A stretch of 64,000 bases of DNA from positions 3,968,001-4,032,000 of the forward strand of contig JAUKTV010000001.1 in NCBI GenBank assembly GCA_030549205.1, read 5' to 3'. The DNA comes from Apiosordaria backusii. Taxonomy: Eukaryota; Ascomycota; Sordariomycetes; Sordariales; Lasiosphaeriaceae. Below the pieces are notes generated by a model. That model was given only the letters and a program-made list of their open reading frames with translations, ran no database searches and was not told the origin of the DNA. Positions 45,401-56,986 of this stretch are shown here, piece after piece; the first letter of the stretch is position 1; each line of letters begins with the position of its first letter. The position numbers and the translations under genes are program-made.

Positions 45401-48400
45401 CTCACAGACAGTTGTCCTCCCGATCATGGAGGGAGATATCTCGGCTTGTGCAGGAGATTTACTGGCAGATGTTGTCAACCGGCTTCTTATCAACGCTGTG
45501 ATCTCGCATTCGAGACCAGGAAAATGCTTTTGGATCCATGAAGCAGGCCAAGAATTTGTATCGGAAATACGGGAGGAGGCGAGAAGACGGCAGCTCGATG
45601 TGTTTTGCAGCACAACGAACCCAGCCTTGGATGGTACCTATGGATACACATATATTCATCCTCAGTCTACCGGGCGGAGACTGCAGCTTGTTGCGCCCAC
45701 GAAGGGCGTTTCAGTCTATGTGAACTTTGATTCTGATCAGAGCAGTTCGCTATCACAGCAGATTCGTGGGCTGGTTGGCAAATCAACTAAGGCTTTTGAG
45801 ATGCCGACTCTCCAAGAGACTGGTTGGGTGGTCGGGCTCGCGATTTCTACAAATTGGTTGGGTGATGCTGTTGCAAACCTGAGAAGTGATCACGACGACT
45901 CTACCAGTGGTAGATCGCAGCCAATCCATGCCGAAGATTTGGCCTCTGGGACTCATACTCTTACCCCTACCACCCTTGTCGACTGGACGAATATTCACAA
46001 CTCAAAAGAAACACCAGTGCCACCTTTTGTCCGACCTCTAGACGGATCGCACCTTCTCTCCTCTGACAAAACCTACTTCTTGGCTGGTCTCACAGGGTCT
46101 GTTGGGCTTTCACTTTGCAACTGGATGGCTGACAATGGCGCGCGGTACTTTGTCTTGGCCAGCCGCAACCCATCCGTGGACCCCCTGGAATTTGACAGAC
46201 TCGCTCGCAAGGGTGCTACACTGCAGGTGCTGTCCCTGGATCTTTCAGACCGCAGCAGCGTTTTGGACGCTGTTACTAAAATATCCGATATGATACCCGA
46301 GATGCCATCAGTCGGAGGCGTTGTCAACGGCGCCATGATTCTTCGCGACAGGGCCTTTGAAAACCTGACGCTGGAGGATTTGAACGCTGTTCTCCGGCCA
46401 AAAGTTCAAGGATCGGCCAACCTCGAAGCCGCCTTTGGTTGTTCCGACAGCCTGGACTTCTTTGTCTTCTTGTCGTCTGCTTCCAGCGTGGTGGGTGTTC
46501 CTGGCTTGGCCAACTACAACGCAGCCAATCTCTTCATGACAGGTTTAGCACAGCAGAGAAGGAAACGTGGTGCACCGGCAAGTGTCATTGACATTGGTGT
46601 TTTGTGTGATGTGGGATATCTGACAAAGTCATCCAACGCATTTGAGGCGGTGGAGCTGGCTAGCAAACACAACACCAAGCCTTTGTCGGAGGCCGACTTA
46701 CATGTCATGTTCGCTGAGGCAATCTTTGCAGGTGGCAGGGACTTTGAGAAAGAGGCTGATCTCGTTACTGGCCTCGGGCTTTGGGATTTGTCGGATCCGG
46801 ATCAGTCAAGACGTCCGAACTGGTTCAACCTTCCTCGGATGTCGCACTTTCTTGTGGAGGGTCGCGTGTCATCCGAAAAAGGACAAATGGGTACTGACGC
46901 GGATTCATCGGCTGATCAGGACAGCCTGATGGGCACTATTGCGTCTGCCCCTCCCGGCACTGCATTGGATGTGTTGGAATCAGCGCTTGGACGGAAGCTG
47001 CAACATACACTCCAGATTCCCCTCGAGCAGAAGATCGACCCACTGTCGCCCCTCTTGTCTCTTGGACTCGACTCATTGGTGGCAATCCAGCTCCGCACAT
47101 GGATCTCCAAAGAGCTTGGTGTCAATATTCCCGCCCTCAAGATACTTGACAGTCCGTCAATCCGAGAGCTGAGTGCTGAGATATTACGGCACATGAACCT
47201 TGTGACGTCGGCAGAATCCAGCACTCACTTCACGGCCGAGGCACCTGTTGTGGAGGTCACCCCCGCTTTTCCCAATGAGAGCACATCGCCAATTGAAGTG
47301 ACGTTTCCTTCTTCGTCTGTCGTGAGCAACACTGGAACAGCCACGCCGACTGAAAGCACAAGCCAGAGTGATTCTCGTGTCTCGGACGAAATCGTTCATG
47401 TTGGTGCTACATCTCATGGCCAAGACCGCTTGTTATTCCTTCACAGTTTTCTGGAAGACAAGGCTACTCACAACTGTGCCATTGCAGGTAGATTCTCTGG
47501 CTCTTTGGACCTCACGAAACTGGGCAATGTGGTTGAGACCATTTCCAAAAGACATGAGATTCTTCGAAGTTCCTTCTTCTTCGACTCTGGCACTGGGAGG
47601 CAAGCTGTTCATGGCACTGGCAGAGTTGCTGTACAAGTCAAACAAGGGAGTCAAGAGGACTTCAGGGCAGAGTTCGACGCCGTGACGAAGCACCAGTTTG
47701 ACGTTGAGCATGGCGAGATTATGCGCACCGTCATTGTTCAGCATACACCAACGGAGAATTGGATCATCATTGCTTATCACCATCTGGTCATGGATGGAGC
47801 CAGCCTTGTTCAGTTCTTGCATGAACTACAGCTCGGGTATACAGACCTTGAAGCCCTTGCACTTCAGCCATCGCCGGTACAAGCCATTGACCTTTCTGAA
47901 CGCCAGTTTCAAATTTGTGCCGACCCCCAGACTCTTGGATATGACTTGAAGTTTTGGCAAAGTATCTACAAGACCATCCCCCCAGTGTTACCTCTCCTGC
48001 CCTTCGCCAAGTCCAAACACCGCAAGCAGCTAGGCGGCCCTCAAGACCCACCCTTTGGATCTCACACATTCGATATCAAACTTGATTCCAAATTCGCACA
48101 AGCCATCAAGACAAAGTGCACCCACGCTCGAGTCACCCGTTTTCACTTCTGCCTTGCGGCACTAGCAGCCTTCCTATCTAAATGGCTCAACGTGTCAGAC
48201 TTGGTCATAGGCGTGATGGACTCCAATCGTCCTGAAGGCGAAGAATTTCAACACAGCATCGGGTACTTCCTCAACTCGCTCGCCCTGCGTTTCTCACTTG
48301 ACCCCACCTCCACCTCCTTTGACAGTCTCCTATCATCAACAAGACAAATGATGCTCGCTGCGCTGGAGCACTCCACCCTGCCGTTTGACACCCTCCTCAG

Positions 48401-51400
48401 CAAGCTGAATATCCCCAGAAGTGGTGACCATCACCCGCTGTTCCAGGTAGCGATCAACTACCGCCTGGGTCACGGGTCTTCAAAGTCGCACTGGGGAGAG
48501 GGTTGCGAGGTGGAGTGGACTGACATGGTGGTGGCGAGGAATCCTTTTGATATGCACTTGGATGTGACAGATATCGGAGATGAGGGGCTCTGGATTGGGC
48601 TCGGGGTGCAAAAGTATTTGTATTCCGAGTTTGATGCAGAAGTATTGGGGAGGTCGTTTGTGAGACTGTTGGAGGGGTTGGTGTATGGGGAGGATGGGGC
48701 AGCGAGCCCTGCTCTTGGTGATCTTTGTCTCGCGGATGAGCAGCAGGTAGAGTGGGGGGTTATGGTTGGGACTGGGCCTCACTTGGCACTCGACAGCGAC
48801 GACCCTACCGTTATCCATCGAGTACTAAAGATGGCGGCAAAATACCCCGATCAGATCGCTATCAAAGATGCGGCTGGGTCTATCCTATACAAGGAGATGG
48901 CGCAGAGGATTTGTCAAATCAGAAAGGCGCTGGTGCAAAGAGGTGTTGCGCCTGGAAGTGTTGTCGCGGTTTATGTCACCGCGTTGGGGGATATCTTGTG
49001 TGCAATGCTCGCAATCATGGCCGCGGGATGTGTTTATGTGCCTATGGAACGACGGAATCCTCCTGAGCGGCTGTCACTAATGCTGGAGGACTGTGACCCA
49101 CATACTGTGTTGTGCAAGGGCGAGCAGGACTTGGCAACTCTTCAGGACTTCATCTGGGCAAGATTTGCAATTCTCGACATCAACGACATCACGGGCGATG
49201 ACCAATACCAATACGAAGTGACTGACGGGCTTGCAAGTGACGACTCAGCCTGCATCATGTTCACCAGCGGCTCAACAGGCCGTCCAAAAGGCGTGGTCAT
49301 GACACATGGTAATATCCTCAACCAAGTACTCGCAGTACAATCCTTGCACGACATTAAGAGGGAAGTCATCCTCCAGCAAAGCTCACTCGGATTTGACTGC
49401 TCTCTGGAGCAACTCTTTGGTGGGCTTGCTCATGGAGGGACAGTTGTCATGGTACCAGACCATGCCCGCGGAGACCCCGTTGCCATTGCAAAGATCATGC
49501 TTGCCGAAGGGGTCACATACACAGTGGGCGTTCCGTCTGAGTACTCGGCCCTCCTCCGCTTTGGAGGTGAGAGTCTGAGACAGTGCACATCCTGGAAACT
49601 GGCTGTCAGTGGTGGGGAGAAGCTTACCCATCACCACCTCTGCGCATTTGCTTGTCTCGGACTTTCCGACCTTGTCTTGGCGAACGCATATGGACCAGCA
49701 GAGGGGACAGTCTCCTGTACCCGGACGCTTGTGGATTACCGCCCTGATGAGAGAAAAGAAGATCTAGATGTAGGTCGTGTCATGCCCAACTACACCATCA
49801 CCATCCTCAATGAGAAGCTAGAGCCGGTGCCAGTTGGATTCCCAGGGGAGATTTGCATTGGAGGGGCGGGTGTTGCGCGCGGTTATGTCCGGAGACCTGA
49901 TGAAGAGGCGACAAGGTTCATTTCAAACCCACCCTTTGCCTCCAAGTTCAAAATGAGGGATACGAGGTTCTATCGCACTGGTGATTTAGGTCGGTTCTTG
50001 CCTGATGGATCGTTGCAACTGCTTGGACGGATAGAAGGTGACGCGCAAGTTCAGATCCGAGGTGTCAGGGTGGAGCTTGATGAGGTGGCAGCTGTGATCG
50101 TCAAGACTGCCGGCGCGGAGAATATCGCCGAGGCAGCTGTTTCCTTCCGGGAAGGGCAGTTGCTAGTTGGTTTCGTGGTTCTCAACAACAAGGAGTTCGA
50201 CCCGGAGGACATGATCGAGCGACTTCCTTTGCCGCCTTACATGCGCCCGTCTTTTGCTGTGGCAGTTGAGAAGCTGCCTCTGACGTCGAATGGGAAGTTG
50301 GATCGTCGGGTCCTGGATGCGCTGCCACTCCCCGACAGGAAGCGGGGCGATGAAAGCGCTGAAATTGACTTGGAGGGATCGCTGACAGATGTTGAGTTGC
50401 GAGTGCGGGACGTCTGGTTGGAGGTGCTACCAGCAGCTCATGCGCCGGTCACGGGGAAGCTGGCCGATTTCTTCAGAGTGGGTGGCAACTCATTGCTACT
50501 CATCCAGCTCCAGGCGACACTGAAGCAAAAGTTTGCGTTGGAGAATCACATCTCGCTGCCCAGTCTCTTCAGGGCAAGCTCACTTAGGGCCATGGCTGCT
50601 CTCGTCCAGGCTGCTACTGCTGGCAAAGGTGCACCTGTTGAGGATGTGACAGATGTTGTCAATTGGCATGAGGAGGTTTCGAATCTTGTGCAAGACTTCT
50701 TTGAGAAGGCCCTGCTTTTAGAAGAATCAAGTGTCGTGAAAGCAGACAAGGACAATGGCAACGGTTTGGAAGTCATTCTCACAGGTGCAACAGGGTTTCT
50801 TGGACAACACCTTCTCTCGCACCTCATCGCTTCCGAGAGGGTCAAAAGGGTGCATTGTGTTGCAGTCCGGCCCGGGGCCGACACGCACAGCGATACCTCT
50901 CGGCGCCTGACAGACCACCACCCAAAGATACGGGAATACTCCGGTGACCTCACCTCCCCCTTTTTGGGCCTTTCCCCAGAAGACTTCCAGACATTGGCAT
51001 CAACAGTAGACGTCATCATCCACAACGGCGCAGACACCAGCTTCCTCAAGACGTACAACTCGCTCAAACCAGCCAACGTCGTGTCTACAAGAACCCTGGC
51101 AGAGCTATCCCTGCTTTCAGGTCGTCTTCAACCAGGAAAAAGCGTGCCATTGCATTTCATCTCCACTGCCTCTGTTGCTTCCTTTGCCCAGAAGCAGCAC
51201 AACAAAAACGTTACTTCCCCCGTGTCACTAGCTCGGTACCCTCCGGAGCCCGATTCTGCGGGCAAAGACGGATATGCGGCCTCCAAGTGGGTTGGGGAGG
51301 TGATGCTTGAACGGCTCGCACAGTCACCACGATCAGAAGCAAGAGCAATGGAAGTCGTGATCCACAGGCCGGTGTCACTATACACATCAGAGGATGAGAA

Positions 51401-51845
51401 GACAGACACGGTGAAGGTGGCACCGGATGTTGTCGGCACGCTCCTGCGGTTCAGCTCCAAGCTCGGCGCCGTCCCGCATATTCACGGGCTGGAGGTGGAA
51501 GGGCAGGTGGACATGGCTGATGTGGGGAGGGTGGCGGGGGATGTTGTTGCTGCTGCCTTGGTTTGGGATCGTGCTGTGGTTAATGGGGAAGGAGAAGGGA
51601 TGGGAAGGGTGACGTATGTTCATCATGTGGGCGGTGACCAGGAAGAGAAGATTGAGGGGACGGCTGAGGGGTTGGCGGGGTATTTGGCTAGGCGGACAGG
51701 GAAGAATATTGAGATTTGGGAGATGGGGCGGTGGCTTGGGGAAGCGAGAAGAAAGGGTTTGGGGGATGTTATTGCGGGATATTTTGAGGAGGGATGGGGA
51801 GATGGAAGGAGGAAGTTGGTGTTGCCGAGGTTAGTCGTTGAGTAG
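39420..51845 (+). CDS. Hybrid PKS-NRPS megasynthase, frame broken in the AT domain
   Basis: Exons 39420-39602, 39660-40136 and 40198-51845. Intact length would be about 4,100 residues, normal for fungal PKS-NRPS. KS has its Cys in DTACSSSL (40011). AT has GHSSGE (Ser at 41467). DH has HKFQGQVLLP and LDIASHG. MT has FLEIGAGTGSATHA. A degenerate ER0 is followed by KR (LAGLTGSVG; Tyr in LANYNAAN) and ACP (GLDSL, Ser at 47073). The NRPS half has C (HHLVMDG, 47778), A (TSGSTGRPKG, AYGPAEG, YRTGDLG), PCP (GGNSL, 50490) and R (TGATGFLG; Tyr in GYAASKW, about 51273). A one-base shortfall near 41704 throws the frame to TGA at 41731, so the literal product is about 731 residues. An alternative start is the ATG at 39384. 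Confidence 0.93.
41703..41733 (+). other. Frameshift lesion in the PKS-NRPS AT domain
   Basis: Upstream frame reads SVTLSG in the AT domain and then departs into TWTPSMRR and TGA. The family-typical continuation, DLDAVNEAL, starts at the same spot in the next frame. The bases fall one short at the GGG run at 41704-41706. From there the second frame stays open to 51845. Either a real one-base deletion or a homopolymer sequencing error. Confidence 0.85.
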
Positions 51846-52576
51846 GTTGGTCAGGAGAATACCCGATGCCCTCATTGTGGATCTGTCGTAGCGATCGAGG
51901 AGAAATAAGATTCATTGTTATTGCGTGTCCCTTCCTGCTTGTTGTGGTCTTGATGCTCGGAAGTTCAAGGGGATGGCTGACAGTCATTGGCCACATGAGT
52001 GTTGATCCCATGGGACGGCGGTTCAGCTGAAGAAGGGAAGGAAGGAGCGCATGAAGATGACGCAGGGGTCACATTTGTTTCCACACATGATGCCAGGCGG
52101 CAACGAGGGGAGTTTGTTCTTGCCAAAACAGCATCGAGTTGCTCATCTCCGCCCAGCGAGCCAGATCAACGGCACCCGTGACCCACCTGCCATGCGATAG
52201 GCCGTCTCAATCCGCAACGTGGGAGACAGAAAGGCGGAAACTGTGCCAGTCACAAGGCTGGAGCAACGCGTCACCGGAGTTAAGAAAATTGGAGGCCAGA
52301 AAATTTGGGATAGAAAATTTGCCAGAGTGGTCGAGTGAAAGGAGCGGGCAGAAAGAGTCGGATACTCAACATTGGATGAAAATAAGGGCTCGAAGTGCCC
52401 ATTCTGGCCTGCGTATAAATACTCTCTGGTCACGACAACAATTCCATTCTTCTTGATTCCACCCCCACTCTTCAACGAAGCAAACCACCAAAAAACAACA
52501 ACCAGCGATCACGATCATCGATCCCTTGACACTTCGCCGCAAAGCAAACCAGAACCAGCCAACAAAGCTCACCACC
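51846..52576. promoter_or_regulatory. PKS-NRPS 3' end and promoter of secreted paralogue 1
   Basis: No gene seen in 731 bp. A good TATA box (GCGTATAAATAC) lies at 52411-52422, about 160 bp before the ATG of the secreted protein, followed by an A/C-rich leader. Confidence 0.6.
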
Positions 52577-53275
52577 ATGCTTTCCAAGACCTTCTGCGTC
52601 ATCAGCGCCCCGCTGGTGCTTCTCGCCCAGCTCGCCCGCGGTGTTCCCGTTGCCCCCGTTGCTCCCTTCAAGGGCTACTCCGTAGTCGACATCAAGTGGC
52701 AGCTGCCCATCGACCCCAAGGACACGACCAGCAAGACCGTCACCGTCACCGGCACCATCCAGGAAGCTATCGCCAAGATGGAAGTCACCCATCCCGGCTG
52801 GAACGAGACGTTTGCCAGCACCCTCGACTTCACCAAGAAGCCTGGCACTTCCTTGTCCACCAGCGCGGAGCGTGATCACTACGTGTGCTGGCCCAATGAT
52901 GGCACGATGCCCGCCCACGACTATGGGATCCTCACGGGCGTTGCCTACCTCAGGGCCCTCACCACCGCGGCTCCTTCAAACAACCCTAAGAGCTGCGGCC
53001 GTGTCAGCTGTACGGAGGATAGTGGGATTTGGTGGTGCAATAACGTATGTTTTGTTTGTGATGCTTTTCTGGTTGTTGGGTGGTAGCTGACTGATGGTAC
53101 TTATTGTTAGAACCCCGATCACGACAAGGTGATTACCTGGGGTGATATTGCCGACAGTGCCGAGTTCGTTGTGAATCAGTGCAAGGACAAGTCCGACATG
53201 TTTTCCCGATCGGTGAAGGCGTGGGACTTTTTCAAGGATGAGTGGAGTGTGGCTATTCATGGGGATAAGTGCTAG
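52577..53275 (+). CDS. Small secreted cysteine-containing protein, paralogue 1
   Basis: Two exons, 52577-53044 and 53111-53275, give 210 residues. The intron starts GTATGT and has a CTGAC branch. A signal peptide (LVLLAQLARG, cut at about residue 22-25) and no membrane helix indicate secretion. The mature part has six cysteines, including CGRVSC, WWCNN and a terminal Cys in GDKC, so disulfides are likely. Blocks shared with the gene at 56987 are YxVVDxxWxLPIDP, TVTGTIxxAI, HPGWNxTF, CGRVSC and FFKxxWSV. I do not recognise a named family; the CGRVSC...CNN pattern is common among fungal small secreted proteins of unknown role, some of them effector candidates. Starting ATG follows CACC. Confidence 0.82.
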
Positions 53276-54083
53276 TCAGGGGGGTTGAGGATCTGAGACG
53301 TTGACGAGACAGCACGCAGGGTCGTTCTTGAAAGGGCGGCGAAATATGCACAGAGAATCTAGCCATATTGGAGCGCCTGTGACACTGAATGAAGCTGGTA
53401 TTTCCTCATTTATGTTGTATTCGTGAATGTGTGTTCCCAATTCATGATGGCAAAGTGTCATGTTGAGAGGAATGAGAGAATAATGCGGAGCATTTGCTGA
53501 TGGATGTCTGGATGCTAGCTTATGATGTCCTGGAAACCAGCCTGCTACCTCAGAGCCGTCACGAGTTTACGAGAGAACTCAAGATTGCCTATCGGGTCGT
53601 AATCAAGCTGACTATCGTGCCGTGTTTCGTCATTGCAAGAGGCACAGAGCGTGAGAGGTCGTCACCGGTCAAGGTAGATGTGTCGAGGTATGGATAGGCA
53701 ACAATGTTACACTGGGAGGTAGCAAGCGGTTAATAGATCATTACCGACCGGTATTTCTTGCCTTAGGTACCTATAATGAGTGGAATGGCTTCATTTGCGC
53801 GTCGGCCCGTCTCTCACGGCCCAGCAGAAATTCGGTGTCTGGTCCCAAGCAGGCAGGTAGTACCTTCAAGTACCTAGGTACCTTAAGTAACGTGCAACGT
53901 GCAACGCCATCGGGCCCTCGGACGTTCACTCTTATCTTGACATACCTATCATTGGCATTATCCCATCTTCGGCAAACTTCCTAAGCATCCTTGTATTTCA
54001 ATGGTCCTCCACAGGTTTGAAACGCCATGCCTCAAGCCTGACATATAGGAGATCATCTTTAGCAATCTAGGTACCTCTTCATC
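53276..54083. other. Intergenic region with TACCTAGGTA palindrome
   Basis: No gene seen in about 800 bp. It contains a perfect 12-bp palindrome GTACCTAGGTAC at 53870-53881 amid further AGGTACCT-like words (53764, 54068). Confidence 0.5.
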
Positions 54084-56396
54084 ATGGGATCCAGAACTAT
54101 CATATTTCGTCTTCTTATCCAGTACTTATTTAAGGGACAACCACTTCGACAAAGCCCTGCCAGTCTCCCGTGCCCAGAAGCCCTCCGCAACTCGCGTTCT
54201 CTACCGCATTGGCCTGATGAAGGGAATTCCGTTACCACAAACAACACCCTGAAAAACGACTGTGAGAACGGTAGAATTTGGTGGCGAACAGTCATGATCT
54301 GGACTGGCTACTTCGTGTTTCTATCTTCACTTGTCTTCACTATTGTTACTCTCGTGTTGTGGACAAAAACTCCATCTCTTTCGGTCTGTAAAAGAGATGG
54401 CAGTTTCAGCCCCTTCATCATGGAGGATATGTCTCTATTTTCTCGCTCTAGCGTCTTCGAGATCAACATCGGGTTCGGACCGCTTTCGTTGACCGGGGCT
54501 AAATCAGTCGATGTCATCTTTGATCTGGTAAACTTTAGGTTTTTTACACTTGCGTTCCGTGACCAACGAGCACTGACTATTTGTATTGCAGGTCGTTGGC
54601 CGGGGAGGCCAGGCCCTTATAGCCTATATATCATGGCGAGTACTAAGAGACACAATTGCGGTATCAATGGAGAGACGAGGACCTGTCACATACAACGCAT
54701 TTTGGACTGCCTTCCTCCAGCCAGAACCCTCGGCTTTCTCGACATACAAGATAATGATGGACTGCAGTTTCCATCGTGCATTAGGGAACAAGCTTGCAGT
54801 CGTCTTTACAATTATGTCTTTGGTATTTATTATCATATTTCCCACGCAGGCCAGCGCTTTGAGCGGATATGTGGGAATAGCTGAAGCCTTTATTAAAGAC
54901 TACAGGGGAAACTACGTCAAGTTTAGTGAATTCGATTTTGCGCTTTACATCCTACACGACGGACATAGGGTAAACATGACTGATGACTTGGTTATCACCG
55001 CTACCGGCACCATTGATGAACGTAAGTATGAAGTCTCTTAGGCCTGAGGGCATTGTCTTGAATCAAAGTGGTTAGGTGCCTTAGGCTGATTAATAACTAC
55101 CTTAGGTCGTGGAGCCCCCGAAGTATTTCGGACGACCTTCTGGCCGCAAGCATCTCCTGGACTGTCGCAGACGCATACAATTTGTGGCGATGGTCAGTAT
55201 CCGTACTTCTGGACCGACAACAACCTTTCCGAACTGCATCTACAAGACCTTAAGATTGAGGACGCTTGTTCGTTACAAAGAAGAGTTTCTTATTGTAAGT
55301 AAAGACATGAGGTTCGTAAACCGTTCATTCTTGTTGATGCTTATCGAATGAGGGAAAAGACGTGTTCGAATATGGCTCTCAAGGCCGTTACAATAATTCG
55401 ACGCCATGGTATAGCGCTGACGGCGTGGTGACTTTGCCTGCACCGGCCCTCAATATCACGCAATTCTATCTTTTCGAACAGCGTTATTTTCCCCAAGGAC
55501 GCCAATCAACTATCAATACATCAGCTGCAGAGATGCAGCTTACTGATCCATCGAAGATAGCCTTCACTTATGCCAACGAAGTGTACAATCTTACGTATAT
55601 CCAACAAAACGGGAAATGCCAGCCGGCCTCAGATGTATGTACTCCCGGACTCTCTTCCTGCGAATAGGTACTAAGCCGCTAGATGTATAAATGGGGGTTT
55701 TCATTCATGCAGGCGTTCGTGATGCTTGTGGCACTCTTGGTTTGGTCTTTAGGGACGTGGATGATGTGGCTCCAAGCAAACTTTAACTTGCCGCTCCAGA
55801 AGCACTCAGAGGTCCCTGATATGTGGAAGTCTATTCTCCATCTTAGTGACTGCATGAACAAGGAGTTTGCTGCGTATGGACTTGACGTCACGGGCCTCAG
55901 CAACAGACAAATTGAAGACGAAATAACCAGGGACAGGCTTAAAGGTGGGACGGTTGCCTTTGAGACGTCGGCTGATAGATTGGTTACACCTTTTTGGGAA
56001 TGTCTATGGACATTGATAAAGAAAGAAACATGGTGGTCTCTCTCGTTTACATTACACATGGCATTTGCGCTAACGGCAACATGGTTTATGCTAGATGCAA
56101 CATTTGGGGATTGGCGTGGAGAAGAACTCAAGCTCAAATTCCTCCGGTACAGCACTCGGTTTCCGGTCCTTATTAGCTTGGCTTGGTCCACCTGTTACGC
56201 AGTTTATCTGTTGTTGATCGTCTCTAAGACCAAATGGGCTCGGTTTCTAGTTCCTTTAGCCTGGATACTTCTCGGGGTTGGCGCTTATGTCGATGTTCAT
56301 TTCAACACTGGCACTACCACAAGTGATGAGATGAGGTCTCAAATGTTTAGTACATACCCAGGCCTCTTCTTTATTGCGAGCCGCAGATTATCATAG
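54084..56396 (+). CDS. Five-exon membrane protein, function unknown
   Basis: Exons 54084-54527, 54592-55021, 55106-55294, 55360-55634 and 55713-56396 give 673 residues with all phases consistent. There is an N-terminal hydrophobic helix (about residues 75-95, FVFLSSLVFTIVTLVLW) and another near 210-230 (LAVVFTIMSLVFIIIFP). A presumably extracellular stretch of about 200 residues follows, with several N-glycosylation sequons (NMT, NNS, NIT, NTS, NLT) and cysteines. The C-terminal part has four or more helices (FVMLVALLVWSLGTWMMW, FTLHMAFALTATWFML, YAVYLLLIVSKT, ILLGVGAYVDV). This layout, a large glycosylated loop between two helix groups, occurs in uncharacterised Pezizomycotina membrane proteins. 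I assign no function. The exact start is uncertain, since the ATG at 54291 is also possible. It sits between the two secreted paralogues. Confidence 0.72.
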
Positions 56397-56986
56397 TACA
56401 TAGTACTGGTATTTAACGAGGTGTCAGGTAAACTGGTCACAAATCGCGACAGAAATCCCAATTAAACACCTCTCGAACCGTGGTAAAATAAAGGTCTGTA
56501 ACGGTCTCAAGGTGGTGTATTGCAATTAGCTAGACCACTCTACGAGCACACTGAATTTGGAGAAGAAAAGGAAAAGAGAAAGAAAAGGTTTGACGATATA
56601 CCACAGAGCGGCAAGCGCAAAGGACAGCCACCTGATGGGCTCATCGCTCTTGATAACAAGTCGAGGCATAAACGACCAAGGCTCAGTTTGTGGAGCTTGA
56701 AGTCCCACGTGCTGCACAGAGGTTTGGGAAAGAGGAAGCCGCATTCAAATGACGCAACCTGATCGGAGAGAAGTTTTGCGATCCTGGGGTAGGGAAGTCA
56801 TCGACGACAGGCAAGTGCGGAGAGTATCCATCTCGGTCCAAGTATAATTTCTCGCTGAAGAATTCTCTCTCGCCTTGAACCCTTCTCTTGACAGCAACAA
56901 AGTCCAACAACAATCACAAATTACAATTGCCACATACTGGCCAGACGATCAACTGCAACACCACCCACCTGATCGCAATTTACACC
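56397..56986. promoter_or_regulatory. Upstream region of secreted paralogue 2
   Basis: No gene seen in 590 bp. A TATA-like AGTATAATTTC lies at about 56842, some 145 bp before the ATG, much as in paralogue 1. Confidence 0.45.

Noticed and set aside
50760..51840. Dieckmann cyclase (tetramic acid) assignment of the release domain
   Set aside because: The Tyr and Lys of the reductase signature are present, which favours reductive release; not excluded outright.
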